From Pseudoalteromonas sp. N1230-9 (lineage in GTDB: Bacteria; Pseudomonadota; Gammaproteobacteria; Enterobacterales; Alteromonadaceae): a DNA stretch of 64,000 bases. Within the stretch, counting starts at the first letter, position 1; the number at the start of each line of letters is the position of its first letter. The notes under the pieces were generated by a model that had not been told where the DNA came from, made no database searches, and was given only the letters and a program-made list of their open reading frames with translations. The position numbers and the translations under genes are program-made. The stretch spans positions 1,738,001 to 1,802,000 of the forward strand of contig NZ_CP090419.1 in NCBI RefSeq assembly GCF_032716425.1. Reading direction: 5' to 3'. Below, piece after piece: positions 53,913 through 63,242 of this stretch.

Positions 53913-54428
53913 CTAGAATGCAGTTGTATCTTGGAAAAGACCTACTTTAAGATCTTTCGCTTCATAGATTACGCGGCCATCTACTTCAACAGTACCATCA
54001 GCCATACCCATGAATAATTTACGTTTGATAACACGTTTCATGTCTAAACGATAAGTAACTTTTTTAGCTGTTGGTAGGATTTGACCTGTGAATTTAACTT
54101 CACCTACACCGAGTGCACGGCCAAGGCCAGGACCACCAGACCAACCAAGGAAGAAACCAACTAATTGCCACATTGCATCAAGGCCAAGACAACCAGGCAT
54201 AACAGGGTCACCTTTGAAGTGGCAGTCAAAGAACCAAAGATCAGGGTTAATATCTAACTCGGCAACGATCTGCCCTTTACCGTGCTCGCCGCCATCTTCA
54301 GTAATTGAAACGATGCGATCCATCATAAGCATGTTGTCGCTAGGTAGGCGGCAGTTGCCTTCACCAAACATTTCACCTTGACCGCAAAGGATTAGTTCTT
54401 CTTTTGTATAGCTGTTTTTAGGTTCCAT
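53913..54428 (-). CDS. fabA: 3-hydroxydecanoyl-ACP dehydratase/isomerase
   Basis: FabA makes the cis double bond of unsaturated fatty acids at the C10 stage. The ATG at 54428 ([13 protein letters not shown]) gives 171 residues, almost the E. coli length, and is preceded by an AAGAG site; a longer in-frame extension is not supported. The hotdog helix has the catalytic His in [12 protein letters not shown] and the Asp in LGLDAMWQ. It is monocistronic, with a palindromic FabR-like operator 35-58 bases upstream. No fabB is adjacent. Confidence 0.96.
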   Translation of the reverse strand: MEPKNSYTKEELILCGQGEMFGEGNCRLPSDNMLMMDRIVSITEDGGEHGKGQIVAELDINPDLWFFDCHFKGDPVMPGCLGLDAMWQLVGFFLGWSGGPGLGRALGVGEVKFTGQILPTAKKVTYRLDMKRVIKRKLFMGMADGTVEVDGRVIYEAKDLKVGLFQDTTAF

Positions 54429-54462
54429 AACTCTTATTCGTCGCTTAGAAATTGCCCTGTAC

Positions 54463-54486
54463 TTTAGCGTACACTTGTACGCTAAA
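54463..54486. promoter_or_regulatory. Candidate FabR operator of fabA
   Basis: TTTAGCGTAC at 54463-54472 and GTACGCTAAA at 54477-54486 are exact reverse complements separated by ACTT. The core AGCGTACACTTGTACGCT closely resembles the FabR site of E. coli fabA and fabB. No fabR gene lies in this window. Confidence 0.75.
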
Positions 54487-54635
54487 CAACTCGGAGCAGT
54501 TAAATAATTTATATTTTCAGCTTGTTTTATGACCACTTAATTAAACTGTTACAGATAAAGGGAGATAAAACCGCGCATTGTGAAGTAAAAATCATTATAA
54601 TTGCTGTGATTCTTTAACCAGTCTAAAGGAAATTT

Positions 54636-55493
54636 ATGATCCTTTTTGTAAACTCACTGACAGTGATTGATTTTTCTTACTTGTGTAATAAACGCGGCGC
54701 AGTTGGCGAGAGCTGGATTGTGGATTTAACTCTACATGGTCAGTTGAATGATGAGTCGATGGTGCTGGATTTTGGTTTAGTTAAAAAGCAAATTAAAGGC
54801 ATTATTGATGACTGTATTGACCATAAACTTGCTGTGCCAGCAAAATTAAATGGTTCACTAACGCAGCATGCAGAACATAGCGTGCTAGATTGTCACTTCG
54901 GTGATAATTATCACTTAGCAATGAGTGCACCAAATCAAGCCTTTTGTTCTATAGATGCTGATATCATTGATGAAAACTCAGTGACTGAGTTTTTAATTAA
55001 AACGATAATGCCCCAGCTTCCTAATAATATCGAAAAAATCGAAATTAGCTTAAAGCCAGAACATAGCCAAAGCTTTTACTATCATTACAGCCACGGCCTT
55101 AAAAAGCACGATGGTAATTGCCAGCGTATTATTCATGGTCATCGCTCTCAAATTGGAATTAGCCTTGATGGTATGGCTATGCCTCGCTTACAAAAAGAGT
55201 GGGCAGATAAATGGCAAGATATTTACTTAGCGACAGCTGAGGATGAAATAAACAAAGCTGAACTTAAACATATAAGCGCTGAGAGTAACGATGTGTGTTT
55301 TGCTTATACATCACAGCAAGGTTATTTTGAAATGGTGATAGATAAATCACGCTGCGACATTTTACCTTGCGATACGACGGTTGAATGTATTGCTGATTAT
55401 TTAAGTTCACAAGTTAAAAACCAATACCCTGAATCAGAAGTAAAAATTACCGCATATGAAGGGGTTGGCAAAGGGTCTATTAGTTATGCATAA
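54636..55493 (+). CDS. Tandem 6-pyruvoyl-tetrahydropterin-synthase-like (QueD-fold) protein
   Basis: This 285-residue protein contains two T-fold units. The first (about 1-130) has GESWIVDLTLHG and VLDFGLVKKQIKGII then DHKL, but lacks the HxH zinc ligands. The second (about 140-285) has YSHGLKKHDGNCQRIIHGHR, giving His153, Cys162, His167 and His169, the zinc- and catalytic-type residues, and ends with the TVECIADYL and AYEGVGKGS stretches. It could be a pterin-processing enzyme built from one degenerate and one intact unit. It is not the canonical 120-residue QueD, and no queuosine genes lie nearby. It overlaps the following peptidase gene by eight bases. Confidence 0.8.
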   Translation: MILFVNSLTVIDFSYLCNKRGAVGESWIVDLTLHGQLNDESMVLDFGLVKKQIKGIIDDCIDHKLAVPAKLNGSLTQHAEHSVLDCHFGDNYHLAMSAPNQAFCSIDADIIDENSVTEFLIKTIMPQLPNNIEKIEISLKPEHSQSFYYHYSHGLKKHDGNCQRIIHGHRSQIGISLDGMAMPRLQKEWADKWQDIYLATAEDEINKAELKHISAESNDVCFAYTSQQGYFEMVIDKSRCDILPCDTTVECIADYLSSQVKNQYPESEVKITAYEGVGKGSISYA

Positions 55494-56304
55494 AGGATTA
55501 CTAATAGCAGCATTTGCAGCATTATTTTCTTTAACTGCAAGTGCTGTTGAATTAAAAGGACATTTAACTCAAGGCGGTTTAGTAACTGGCCAAATTGAAG
55601 GCGCTAAAAGTGTTAGTTTCAATGGCGAGCAACTTAAGCTTTCAACAAATGGTGAGTTTGTATTTGGCTTTGGCCGTGATGCAGATACGAATCATAACCT
55701 CTCTTGGGTTGATAGTGCTGGTGTGAGCCACGAGCAAGCCATTGTAATCACTAAGCGAGATTACAAAATTGATAAAATCACCGGTGTTGCAAAAAAATAT
55801 GTTTCGCCACCTAAAGAAGTGTCTGAGCGTATTGGCCGTGAAGCTGTTGCAGTACGTAAAGCTAGACAAGTAAATTCTGACTTACGATACTTTTTAGACC
55901 CTGTTTATAAGCCTGCAAGTGGGCGTATTTCAGGTGTTTATGGTAGCCAGCGCTACTTTAATGGTGAGCCTCGCCGCCCACATTTTGGGTTAGACATTGC
56001 CAATAAAACAGGTAGCCCTGTGTATGCACCAGTAAGTGGTACGGTGGTGTTTGCTGATGCCGATTTATACTACTCTGGCGGCACCTTAATTCTTGACCAT
56101 GGCCATGGCGTTACCTCGACTTATATTCATTTAAGCAAATTGGATGTAAAAGTAGGGGATGAAATTACGCGTGGTGACAAAATTGCTGAGATCGGCGCAA
56201 CAGGCCGAGTTACCGGCCCTCATTTAGACTGGCGTTTTAATTGGAAAAAAGAACGCCTTGACCCTGCGCTAATGATGCAAGACACATTAGCTAATGAAAA
56301 GTAG
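55486..56304 (+). CDS. Exported M23-family metallopeptidase (LytM-like)
   Basis: The protein probably cuts peptidoglycan cross-links or regulates such cleavage in the periplasm. The ATG at 55486 gives a clean signal peptide (MHKGLLIAAFAALFSLTASA). After a non-catalytic N-terminal part, the LytM domain (about 150-265) has HFGLDIANKTGSPVYAP with the zinc-binding His and Asp, and HGHGVTSTYIHLS. The final motif is GPHLDWRF, where the usual HxH is HxD; this variant is common in one M23 subfamily. The start overlaps the previous gene by eight bases, so the two are translationally coupled. Confidence 0.9.
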   Translation: MHKGLLIAAFAALFSLTASAVELKGHLTQGGLVTGQIEGAKSVSFNGEQLKLSTNGEFVFGFGRDADTNHNLSWVDSAGVSHEQAIVITKRDYKIDKITGVAKKYVSPPKEVSERIGREAVAVRKARQVNSDLRYFLDPVYKPASGRISGVYGSQRYFNGEPRRPHFGLDIANKTGSPVYAPVSGTVVFADADLYYSGGTLILDHGHGVTSTYIHLSKLDVKVGDEITRGDKIAEIGATGRVTGPHLDWRFNWKKERLDPALMMQDTLANEK

Positions 56305-56309
56305 AGACT

Positions 56310-56744
56310 ATGACACAACAAATCGATCGTGACGCTATTATTGCACAGCGTATTATTGACTCAACAACGTCAGTAACAAAAACTGTTTTCCCTGGCCGTA
56401 CAAATCACCATAACACATTATTTGGTGGAGATGCGCTAGCTTGGATGGATGAAGTCGCCTTTATTGCAGCAACCCGTTTTTGTCGTAAGCCACTTGTAAC
56501 GATTTCGTCTGACCGTGTTGATTTTAAAGAGGCTATTCCGGCAGGTACATTCGCCGAGCTAATTTCAAAAGTTGTTCACGTTGGCAATACCAGCCTTAAA
56601 GTAGACGTAGAAATCTTTTTAGAAAGAATGCATAAAGATGATAAGCATTTAGCTATTTCAGGTAGCTTCACGTTTGTAGCTGTTGATGATAACCACAGAC
56701 CAACACCGGTAGTTTGCGATAAGATGATCAATGGTTTCGAATAA
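56310..56744 (+). CDS. Acyl-CoA thioesterase (YciA-like hotdog)
   Basis: This 144-residue hotdog-fold thioesterase hydrolyses acyl-CoA. The motifs TVFPGRTNHHNTLFGGDALAWMDEVA and LVTISSDRVDFKEAIPAG (core NTLFGGDALAWMDEVAF and SSDRVDFKEAI) are those of the YciA/BACH family, with the catalytic Asp in GGDALAWMD. It follows the M23 gene by five bases and ends the run, with a terminator after it. The physiological substrate is unknown. Confidence 0.9.
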   Translation: MTQQIDRDAIIAQRIIDSTTSVTKTVFPGRTNHHNTLFGGDALAWMDEVAFIAATRFCRKPLVTISSDRVDFKEAIPAGTFAELISKVVHVGNTSLKVDVEIFLERMHKDDKHLAISGSFTFVAVDDNHRPTPVVCDKMINGFE

Positions 56745-56762
56745 CACTTACTATAAGTTTTA

Positions 56763-56796
56763 AATAAATTAAGTACCTTCGGGTGCTTAATTTATT
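56763..56796 (+). terminator. Terminator with UUCG tetraloop
   Basis: A 15-base-pair stem (56763-56777 with 56782-56796, one G-T wobble) encloses TTCG. The stem ends in an AT-rich segment with T on the 3' side. It closes the PTPS-peptidase-thioesterase unit. Confidence 0.85.
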
Positions 56797-56888
56797 ACGC
56801 CTAAAGAACACATCATACTATTTTTGCCATATCAATCTCTCAGCAAGGAACAAAATATGCAGCTATAAATTATCAGAGGAGGAGAGCG

Positions 56889-57803
56889 ATGCGTTTAATA
56901 TTATTGATCATTTATCTATTAATTCTATTGCTGGCTTTTAATCAGTTCGATTATTACTTGTTTGATTTAGCATCTGCTTTGCGAGGCGTGTTGATTATAT
57001 GCAGTTTTTTACCAGCAATACTAATATTGCCATGGAGCAAAAAGCTTTCTTTTAGTTTAATTGTTTTAAGTATTGGCTTAGTGCTATTTCATTTTAAGCC
57101 TTACTCGTCAGCTGAAGAGATTCAAAACACAGATATCAAAGTCGCTCAGTTAAACTTGCAATATAGTAATCCCAACTTAGCAAATATCATCACTAACCAA
57201 TTTATAGAAAAACAAAATGATATTGTCGTGTTATTTGAGTTTAATGACACACAGCGTCATATGCTTGATGAGCTCAACACGAAATATCATTTATTTGGTT
57301 ATGCTGAAGTTGAAGGGGCACCATTTGGCATTATAGTGATTTCAAAACTACCAATCGTACAAAGACAAATTAAACGCTTTGATAACCCTAAACTTGGCTA
57401 CGTAAAGCTTAGTTTTTTACACAATAACGTTATGTTAAATAGTGTTTTTTTACATCCTCCATCACCTAGGACTCAAAGTTTATGGAGTCAGAGAAACTTA
57501 GTTTTAAGTGAAGTTGCTAAAGAAATTTCAAAGTTAAAGGGGAGTTGGCTCGTTGCTGGTGATTTTAATACAGTACCTTGGTCACGGTTCTTTATAAATA
57601 ATAAAAGCAGTTGTTTTAATCACACAGGTTTTTATACAACGTGGTCTTTGAAAAATCAGCTAAGTGATTTAAAAGTTTTGGGTTTACCAATAGATCATTG
57701 CTTAGTGAGTGAAGATGTTTCTTTATCTAATGTTGGTGTTAGCTCTGTCAACGGCAGCGACCACAAACTGCTGCACTATGAACTCACATTTTCAAAGCAT
57801 TGA
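56889..57803 (+). CDS. Membrane-anchored endonuclease/exonuclease/phosphatase-family protein
   Basis: The 304-residue protein has about three N-terminal membrane helices (residues 1-75). A DNase I-like phosphodiesterase/phosphatase domain follows (about 85-300), with VAQLNLQYSN, GDFNTVPWSRF and SDHKLLHYEL as the metal and catalytic signatures. Related membrane EEP proteins act on phospholipids or lipid-linked sugars, but the substrate is unknown. It opens the polysaccharide region and its 3' end overlaps the convergent receiver gene by 28 bases. Confidence 0.88.
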   Translation: MRLILLIIYLLILLLAFNQFDYYLFDLASALRGVLIICSFLPAILILPWSKKLSFSLIVLSIGLVLFHFKPYSSAEEIQNTDIKVAQLNLQYSNPNLANIITNQFIEKQNDIVVLFEFNDTQRHMLDELNTKYHLFGYAEVEGAPFGIIVISKLPIVQRQIKRFDNPKLGYVKLSFLHNNVMLNSVFLHPPSPRTQSLWSQRNLVLSEVAKEISKLKGSWLVAGDFNTVPWSRFFINNKSSCFNHTGFYTTWSLKNQLSDLKVLGLPIDHCLVSEDVSLSNVGVSSVNGSDHKLLHYELTFSKH

Positions 57804-58180
57804 TTAAGTTTAAGATGGCTATTTTCAATTAATATATCAACTAGCATGGTTAGCTCAAAATTATCCCATGGCTTTGCGGTGATCATATTGGCAAGTTTAT
57901 TATTCAAGGCATCTTTAGATGTTTCTAGGTCTGCATAACCGGTTATTAAAAGTCGAGAGCAGTTAGGTTGTATTTGTTTAATATCTTCTAAAACAGCAAA
58001 ACCACTAATAGCAGGCATCAACAGATCACAAATAACCAAACTAATCTGACTCTTCTGCGCATACTCAATTGCCAATAGAGGGTCGCTGAAACAAATCACA
58101 TGGTTGTTAGTACCTAATAATCGTTTTAGCGACCGTAAAATGGCTTCATCATCATCAATAATTACAATTGTACTTTTCAT
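57776..58180 (-). CDS. Stand-alone response-regulator receiver protein
   Basis: The 134-residue protein is only a CheY-like receiver. The acidic pocket is IIDDDEAI near residue 9, the phosphoacceptor Asp is in VICDLLMP (about residue 52), the switch Thr is in LITGYAD, and the conserved Lys is in TAKPWD. There is no output domain, and no histidine kinase is adjacent. Its start overlaps the end of the GT2 gene by four bases, so both are made together, and its 3' end overlaps the convergent EEP gene by 28 bases. It may regulate the glycosyltransferase or another protein by binding. Confidence 0.92.
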   Translation of the reverse strand: MKSTIVIIDDDEAILRSLKRLLGTNNHVICFSDPLLAIEYAQKSQISLVICDLLMPAISGFAVLEDIKQIQPNCSRLLITGYADLETSKDALNNKLANMITAKPWDNFELTMLVDILIENSHLKLNQCFENVSS

Positions 58181-59094
58181 GAATGAGCTCCTAAAAGATG
58201 TTTTAAATCATACAAAACATGTTTCAGGTTGCGTTTATGTGGGTACAACCAAAAAGCCTTGTTTGAATACATTAACGCCTTTGAATAATGACCAAGTTCA
58301 CGATAGAACTCACCATAGCATTCGCTTAAACGAGCTTTAATTTTCTTCAGTTCATTATTCGATACAACTGATTGGTTACGATTAATTATTTCAACCATTG
58401 ACGCTAGTCTATTTTCTCTATTTGATGTAATAGAGTTAGCACGCATTAGATAGTGCATTGCGCACAGCGTTGAATAGGCAACATCACCATGTTTAGCTAT
58501 TTTTAGCCAGCAATCTAAATCGGTAGCGCTACTTAATTTGTTGTCAAAACCACCCACATTAACCATGGCTGAGCGTTTAACCATGACTGACGAAGTTCCC
58601 ACAATGTTGGTGGTGATCATTTGACTAATTGGATTATCAAGTAATTGGAAGTCTGTGTTTTCTTTATTGCATTTAAATTCGGGCCAGTAATCAAAACAGC
58701 CGATGATGTCCTCGTTCTTTTCATTAAAATGCATGTAGTCAGTAAAACTTAACACGCAATCTGGGTGTTTTTCATGAAATGCTATCTGAGTTGCAAGTTT
58801 ATCTGCTGACCAATAATCATCGGCATCTAAAAAAGCGAGGTACTCTGAGTTTGCTTGAGTGATTGCAAGGTTTCGTGCTGCAACAACACCTTTGCGTTGT
58901 TGGCTAAAAATCCGTACTTCTTTTTTTTCAGAGGCTAGTTGTTGTATATAATCGATACTGCCATCAGTGGATCCATCATCGACGATAATGATTTCGAACA
59001 GAACATTTTTTTGCTGATAAATGCTGTTAATACATGTATCTAAATACTGTAAGCAGTTGTAGTTTGGAATAATAATACTGACTTGGCAGGGCAT
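58177..59094 (-). CDS. Family 2 glycosyltransferase
   Basis: This 305-residue inverting glycosyltransferase has the N-terminal GT-A fold: VSIIIPNYNCLQYL, then EIIIVDDGSTDGS and YLAFLDADDYW, holding the nucleotide-binding and DxD residues. The acceptor part has SATDLDCWLKIAKHGDVAY. A C-terminal helical segment with a TPR-like run (HYSKALMYSNKAFWLYPHKRN) extends the usual core. It would add a sugar to a surface glycan. It is coupled to the receiver gene and divergent from the GT4 gene. Confidence 0.92.
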   Translation of the reverse strand: MPCQVSIIIPNYNCLQYLDTCINSIYQQKNVLFEIIIVDDGSTDGSIDYIQQLASEKKEVRIFSQQRKGVVAARNLAITQANSEYLAFLDADDYWSADKLATQIAFHEKHPDCVLSFTDYMHFNEKNEDIIGCFDYWPEFKCNKENTDFQLLDNPISQMITTNIVGTSSVMVKRSAMVNVGGFDNKLSSATDLDCWLKIAKHGDVAYSTLCAMHYLMRANSITSNRENRLASMVEIINRNQSVVSNNELKKIKARLSECYGEFYRELGHYSKALMYSNKAFWLYPHKRNLKHVLYDLKHLLGAHS

Positions 59095-59314
59095 AATAGT
59101 CGCTCCGAATAATTGGTTTGTTTAAAACAACCACGCAATTTAGACGCCAGCTTAAAATTGTATATATGAACAATACAGTGTGTATTTTTCTCTTTGTGCA
59201 TTGCATTTTGCAAATATTGAGCAAGATTTTATCTCATTTTGGGAATTTATAAGCTTTTTTATTGGGTATAGAACTTGCCCTAGCTCTCCTAATAGTTTTT
59301 ATAGGAGCGTTTTT

Positions 59315-60466
59315 ATGAAGCACATTGCTATTTTAGTCCCAAGCTTTCCAATTGCATCAGAAACTTTTGTTGTAACAGAAATAAAAGCGTTGCTAAATAC
59401 TGGTCACAAAGTGACAGTTTTTACATTTGAAAAAACCAGCGTGTTGATTAATTTAAGCTGCGCGATCGAAGTAAAAGTGATCTTAAAGCCAGCATTTAAG
59501 TTAATTTTACCAGCCGCCTTAAACATTTCTAAGTTGGCTAAAGCAACCTATACAGCAGCACAGTTTAAATCAATTTCAACGCAATCATTGCTTGCTTATG
59601 GTTATCAAATTGCACGCTATATAAAAGCCGCAAAGATAGAGCACTTGCATTGTCATTTTATGCATGGTCCGCTTTCATACGGTATAGTTGCTGCAAAAAT
59701 TGCGGACATTACAGTTTCTTCTATTGGCCACGGTCATGACGTCTACGTAAACAATGCTGACTTAAAACCAAAATTAGCACTGTGTGATTTTTCGATAGCT
59801 GTTTGTGAAGAAATGGCTATGCAATTTAAACGCTTTTCGAAGAGCAATGTTAAATTGCTGCATTGCGGTATTGACACCAGCCAATTTAAATTTGCGCCTT
59901 CTTCACTTAATGAATCTGTACGTTTGATTTTTATCGGCCGTCTTGTCGAGAAGAAAGGTTTACAATTTCTATTACCTGCACTTAAGCATATCCCAAAAGA
60001 GTTTGGCATAACCCTAGATATAATAGGGGACGGCCCAATGCTTAACGATTTAATGTATATGGCTGAAGAGTTAGGTATTCGCAAATCTATACGCTTTTTA
60101 GGCGAAAAACCTCATGATTGGGTTAGCTCAAACCTGATTTACTATTCTGCGCTTATCGCCCCTTTTTGTGTCGCAGAAAATGGCGACCGTGATACAGGCC
60201 CATTAGTTTTAAAAGAAGCCATGGCCTGTGGCCTTCCTGTACTGACTACCACTTTAATGGGAGCAAACGAAATTGTTACCCCAAGTGTTGGTATGAAGTG
60301 TATGCCTGGTAGTATCTCAGGGCTCAGCAAAATGCTTTATAAATTTCACCAACTATCACCACATAAGCGTTATCTGCTTGGTCAAAATGCAAAGCAACAT
60401 GTTAACGAGCATTACAACGCAGTTAAGCAAGCACAGCAGCTTTCCAAATGGGTTGAATCTTTATAG
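59315..60466 (+). CDS. Family 4 glycosyltransferase
   Basis: The start at 59315 (MKHIAILVPSFPIASETFVV) follows AGGAG; the upstream in-frame stretch lies in the divergent promoter region and is rejected. The 383-residue GT-B protein has the donor-site FIGRLVEKKGLQFLLPAL and the E-x7-E motif within DTGPLVLKEAMACGLPVL. It is the first gene of a plus-strand surface-polysaccharide run and lies nine bases before the flippase gene. The sugar is unknown. Confidence 0.93.
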   Translation: MKHIAILVPSFPIASETFVVTEIKALLNTGHKVTVFTFEKTSVLINLSCAIEVKVILKPAFKLILPAALNISKLAKATYTAAQFKSISTQSLLAYGYQIARYIKAAKIEHLHCHFMHGPLSYGIVAAKIADITVSSIGHGHDVYVNNADLKPKLALCDFSIAVCEEMAMQFKRFSKSNVKLLHCGIDTSQFKFAPSSLNESVRLIFIGRLVEKKGLQFLLPALKHIPKEFGITLDIIGDGPMLNDLMYMAEELGIRKSIRFLGEKPHDWVSSNLIYYSALIAPFCVAENGDRDTGPLVLKEAMACGLPVLTTTLMGANEIVTPSVGMKCMPGSISGLSKMLYKFHQLSPHKRYLLGQNAKQHVNEHYNAVKQAQQLSKWVESL

Positions 60467-60475
60467 GGAGGTTTT

Positions 60476-61894
60476 ATGAGTAGCTTAAAACAAATCGGTT
60501 ATTTTGCTCTAGCAATCTTTGCAGTGAAAGGATTGGGCTTTTTGCTCTTACCAATTACAACTCGCTTTTTAGAAAAGAGCGAGTTTGGTGAGCTGAACTT
60601 TTTAGTGACCATGTCGGCGCTATGCTCTTTAGTGGTTTCTCTTGGCTTACCCGAGCTATTACTAAAACAACAGTACACATCTTTTCGTGAGAAAATGGCA
60701 TTATTTAGAGATGCTCTGGTATTAACAATCTGCTTTAGCGCGTTATTCTTAGTCTGTAGCTTTGTATTTAGCGAGCAAATAATCACAACTTTACCTGCAC
60801 AAATAAAGGTAATTGATTTTAGGTTACTTATTATAAATTTAACTTTTGCCTCGGTACTTGCTATCCCGTACACCTACTATCGGTTATTTGGTTACGCGCA
60901 AAAGTATTGTTTTTTTAGTATTGCGCATGCTGTCATACAAACTTGTTTAACAATCACTTTATTAGTCCTCGGCCTTAGTGTAACCGGTGTAATGGTTTCT
61001 GGTGTTGTCTGCACTTTCATTATAATGTGTTTAAGCTTAAGTGACATGAGAAGTGCTCTTAAAGTCAGCTATTCACGCTTTAGCTGGAAAATAAAAAAAT
61101 CACAGACTGCCTTCTTAACCTCAATTATCGCATCAGGTTTGTTTGTGTATGCTGGTAATGGGGCTGAGAACTGGTTCATCGTTGCCGAATTTAACGAGAG
61201 TGTATTGGCTAGTTATTACGTAGCTGCGCAATTTGCCATTATTACTTCGTTTACCTTTGAGCCAATTAGGCTTTGGTGGTTCGCCAAGCGTTTTAGCTTA
61301 ATTAAGCAAGATAAAACGCAATATCAAAATTATGCAATAACCTCATTAAATGCAGGCTTAGCTATGTGTGTTTTAATGAGTGTGCTAGCACCAATCGCAC
61401 TAAACTCAGTGCTACCTACTGAATACCACGGTAAAGATAGCTGGCTGATTCTATTAATTATTGTTGTTTCCATACGCCATCATAGCGATATTTTTAATAT
61501 TGGTTGCTACATGCACAAAAATGGGGTGTTTGTATCCATTATAAACTTCTTTACAGCGTTTTTAGGTCTTAGCTTACTGTACTTTTTAGTGCCTAAACTT
61601 GGAGTTGAAGGCGCTATTTTGGCGTTAATCATTATGCAAAGCTTTAAATTAGTTTGCCTTTACTCTGTTAGTCAGCATTTAGAACCTCTAAAGCTAAATT
61701 TTGCGGCCTTAATACCAAGCTGGTTAGCATTAGGATCTATAACACTCATCACTTTACAGTTTAGCGAACTTAGTTTTGCTAAATGGATCATATGCTTTAT
61801 CTATCTTGTTGGTCTGGCCTATCAATATAGAGCATTAATTAAGCAAGTAATAAAAAGCTTAATGAAGGAGCATCACTATGCTCAACTACTATAA
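60476..61894 (+). CDS. Polysaccharide flippase (Wzx/oligosaccharide exporter family)
   Basis: This 472-residue integral membrane protein has about 12-14 helices and begins IGYFALAIFAVKGLGFLLLPITTRFL, whose core KGLGFLLLPITTRFL is typical of the MOP flippase superfamily. It would move lipid-linked repeat units across the inner membrane. Its stop codon region overlaps the next gene by 17 bases. The low sequence conservation of this family limits the assignment to class. Confidence 0.88.
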   Translation: MSSLKQIGYFALAIFAVKGLGFLLLPITTRFLEKSEFGELNFLVTMSALCSLVVSLGLPELLLKQQYTSFREKMALFRDALVLTICFSALFLVCSFVFSEQIITTLPAQIKVIDFRLLIINLTFASVLAIPYTYYRLFGYAQKYCFFSIAHAVIQTCLTITLLVLGLSVTGVMVSGVVCTFIIMCLSLSDMRSALKVSYSRFSWKIKKSQTAFLTSIIASGLFVYAGNGAENWFIVAEFNESVLASYYVAAQFAIITSFTFEPIRLWWFAKRFSLIKQDKTQYQNYAITSLNAGLAMCVLMSVLAPIALNSVLPTEYHGKDSWLILLIIVVSIRHHSDIFNIGCYMHKNGVFVSIINFFTAFLGLSLLYFLVPKLGVEGAILALIIMQSFKLVCLYSVSQHLEPLKLNFAALIPSWLALGSITLITLQFSELSFAKWIICFIYLVGLAYQYRALIKQVIKSLMKEHHYAQLL

Positions 61895-63242
61895 ACAAAA
61901 TCAATTATTCATTAATGGCATTTTAGTAACCTTACTTGTGGTTGTTACCTATGCCACATTAGGCCCAATAGCAGTTTTTGCATTGCTGCTATTACCTTTT
62001 GCCGCTTTCACTGCAGTGAAGGTAAGTGTGGCCTTTATAATTTTGTTTATTTTATTCAGCTACTTTAGATTGCACGAAGCTTTTCCTTTTTTAATGCCTT
62101 TTAAAATTCCTAAGTTACTCGCGCTTGCATCCTTATTGGGAATAGTTTGGCATCTGTTTATCTCACAAAAATTAAAGCCACACTGGCATACTAATCATTT
62201 GATATTTTTTGCTTGGTTTATTTGGCTGACTGTTTGTGTTTTTAGTGCCTCTAATCGGGGTTTAGCGATGGAGTACTGGTCAGGAGTACTGACAAAAGTA
62301 CTTATTATGGTATTTGCAATCTCCTGGTGGATGAGCACATTAAAGCATTTTAATGTGGTTAGAATTGGCATCATGATCTCAGGAGCCGCTATTGCCTTGG
62401 TTGCCCTGAGTAACAAAATGAATGGAATTGGTCTAGTTGAAGGAACCCGCGTCACTATTTCTCGTGAGCTGCGTTCACAGTTAGGTGACCCAAACGATTT
62501 ATCGCTGGTAATGATGTTCCCTGTGTCTTTTTTAGCAGCCGAAGTGTTTGATTCAAATGCGCATAAACTAAGACGTATCATAGCCTTTATCTGTTTGATC
62601 ACGGCAATTAGTGGCGTAGTTGCGACGCAAAGTCGAGGTGGTTTACTCGGCATTGCTGCTGTACTTAGTTTTTTCATTTATCAAAAAGTTAAAAACCCAA
62701 TTGTTGTTGGCTGTATTGGTGCGGTAGGCATGTTAGCTATGGTTGCATTTGCGGGTATCGCAGACAGGCAAAGTGGTGGCTCACACGAAGGGGGAGTAGA
62801 TGAATCAGCAATGGGCCGTATCTACGCATGGCAAGCGGCAATCAATATGGCGATACATAATCCATTAACTGGGGTTGGGGTTAATAACTTTGTCGTTAAC
62901 TACTATTTTTATAGCCCACATTGGGATGGCAAGAATCATGCAGTACACAGTACATGGTTTCAGGTGTTAGGTGAAACAGGCATCGTAGGAATATGCATTT
63001 TTGTACTCGTGATTGCCTGTATTTATCGCACCTTAAACCGTGTTTTTTTAATCAATAAACAGATTAATGACAAACAAATAGATGTAAATGCGAAAGCGCT
63101 AAAGGGCGGCCTAATTGGCTTTATGGTATCAGGAACCTTTTTAACTCAGGCATTTACATGGCCTATTTATATCATTCTTGCTTTAACTATTGCCTTAGAA
63201 AAGCTTGTAATTGATAAACAAAGGGAGACTTCACATGAGTGA
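61878..63242 (+). CDS. O-antigen ligase/polymerase-family membrane protein (Wzy-C domain)
   Basis: The 454-residue protein has about 10-12 membrane helices with a large periplasmic loop. That loop holds [21 protein letters not shown] and [18 protein letters not shown], the Wzy_C signatures shared by O-antigen ligases and some polymerases. [11 protein letters not shown] is the preceding helix marker. Position among flippase and glycosyltransferase genes suggests polymerisation or ligation of the repeat. It overlaps both neighbours (17 and 8 bases). Confidence 0.9.
   Translation: MLNYYKQNQLFINGILVTLLVVVTYATLGPIAVFALLLLPFAAFTAVKVSVAFIILFILFSYFRLHEAFPFLMPFKIPKLLALASLLGIVWHLFISQKLKPHWHTNHLIFFAWFIWLTVCVFSASNRGLAMEYWSGVLTKVLIMVFAISWWMSTLKHFNVVRIGIMISGAAIALVALSNKMNGIGLVEGTRVTISRELRSQLGDPNDLSLVMMFPVSFLAAEVFDSNAHKLRRIIAFICLITAISGVVATQSRGGLLGIAAVLSFFIYQKVKNPIVVGCIGAVGMLAMVAFAGIADRQSGGSHEGGVDESAMGRIYAWQAAINMAIHNPLTGVGVNNFVVNYYFYSPHWDGKNHAVHSTWFQVLGETGIVGICIFVLVIACIYRTLNRVFLINKQINDKQIDVNAKALKGGLIGFMVSGTFLTQAFTWPIYIILALTIALEKLVIDKQRETSHE

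Noticed and set aside
54429..54536. Longer fabA frame
   Set aside because: The extension would run through the FabR-like operator; the shorter start matches the usual FabA length.
59180..59314. N-terminal extension of the GT4 gene
   Set aside because: It crosses the divergent promoter region, lacks a ribosome site, and the recognised GT4 start MKHIAILV follows AGGAG at 59303.
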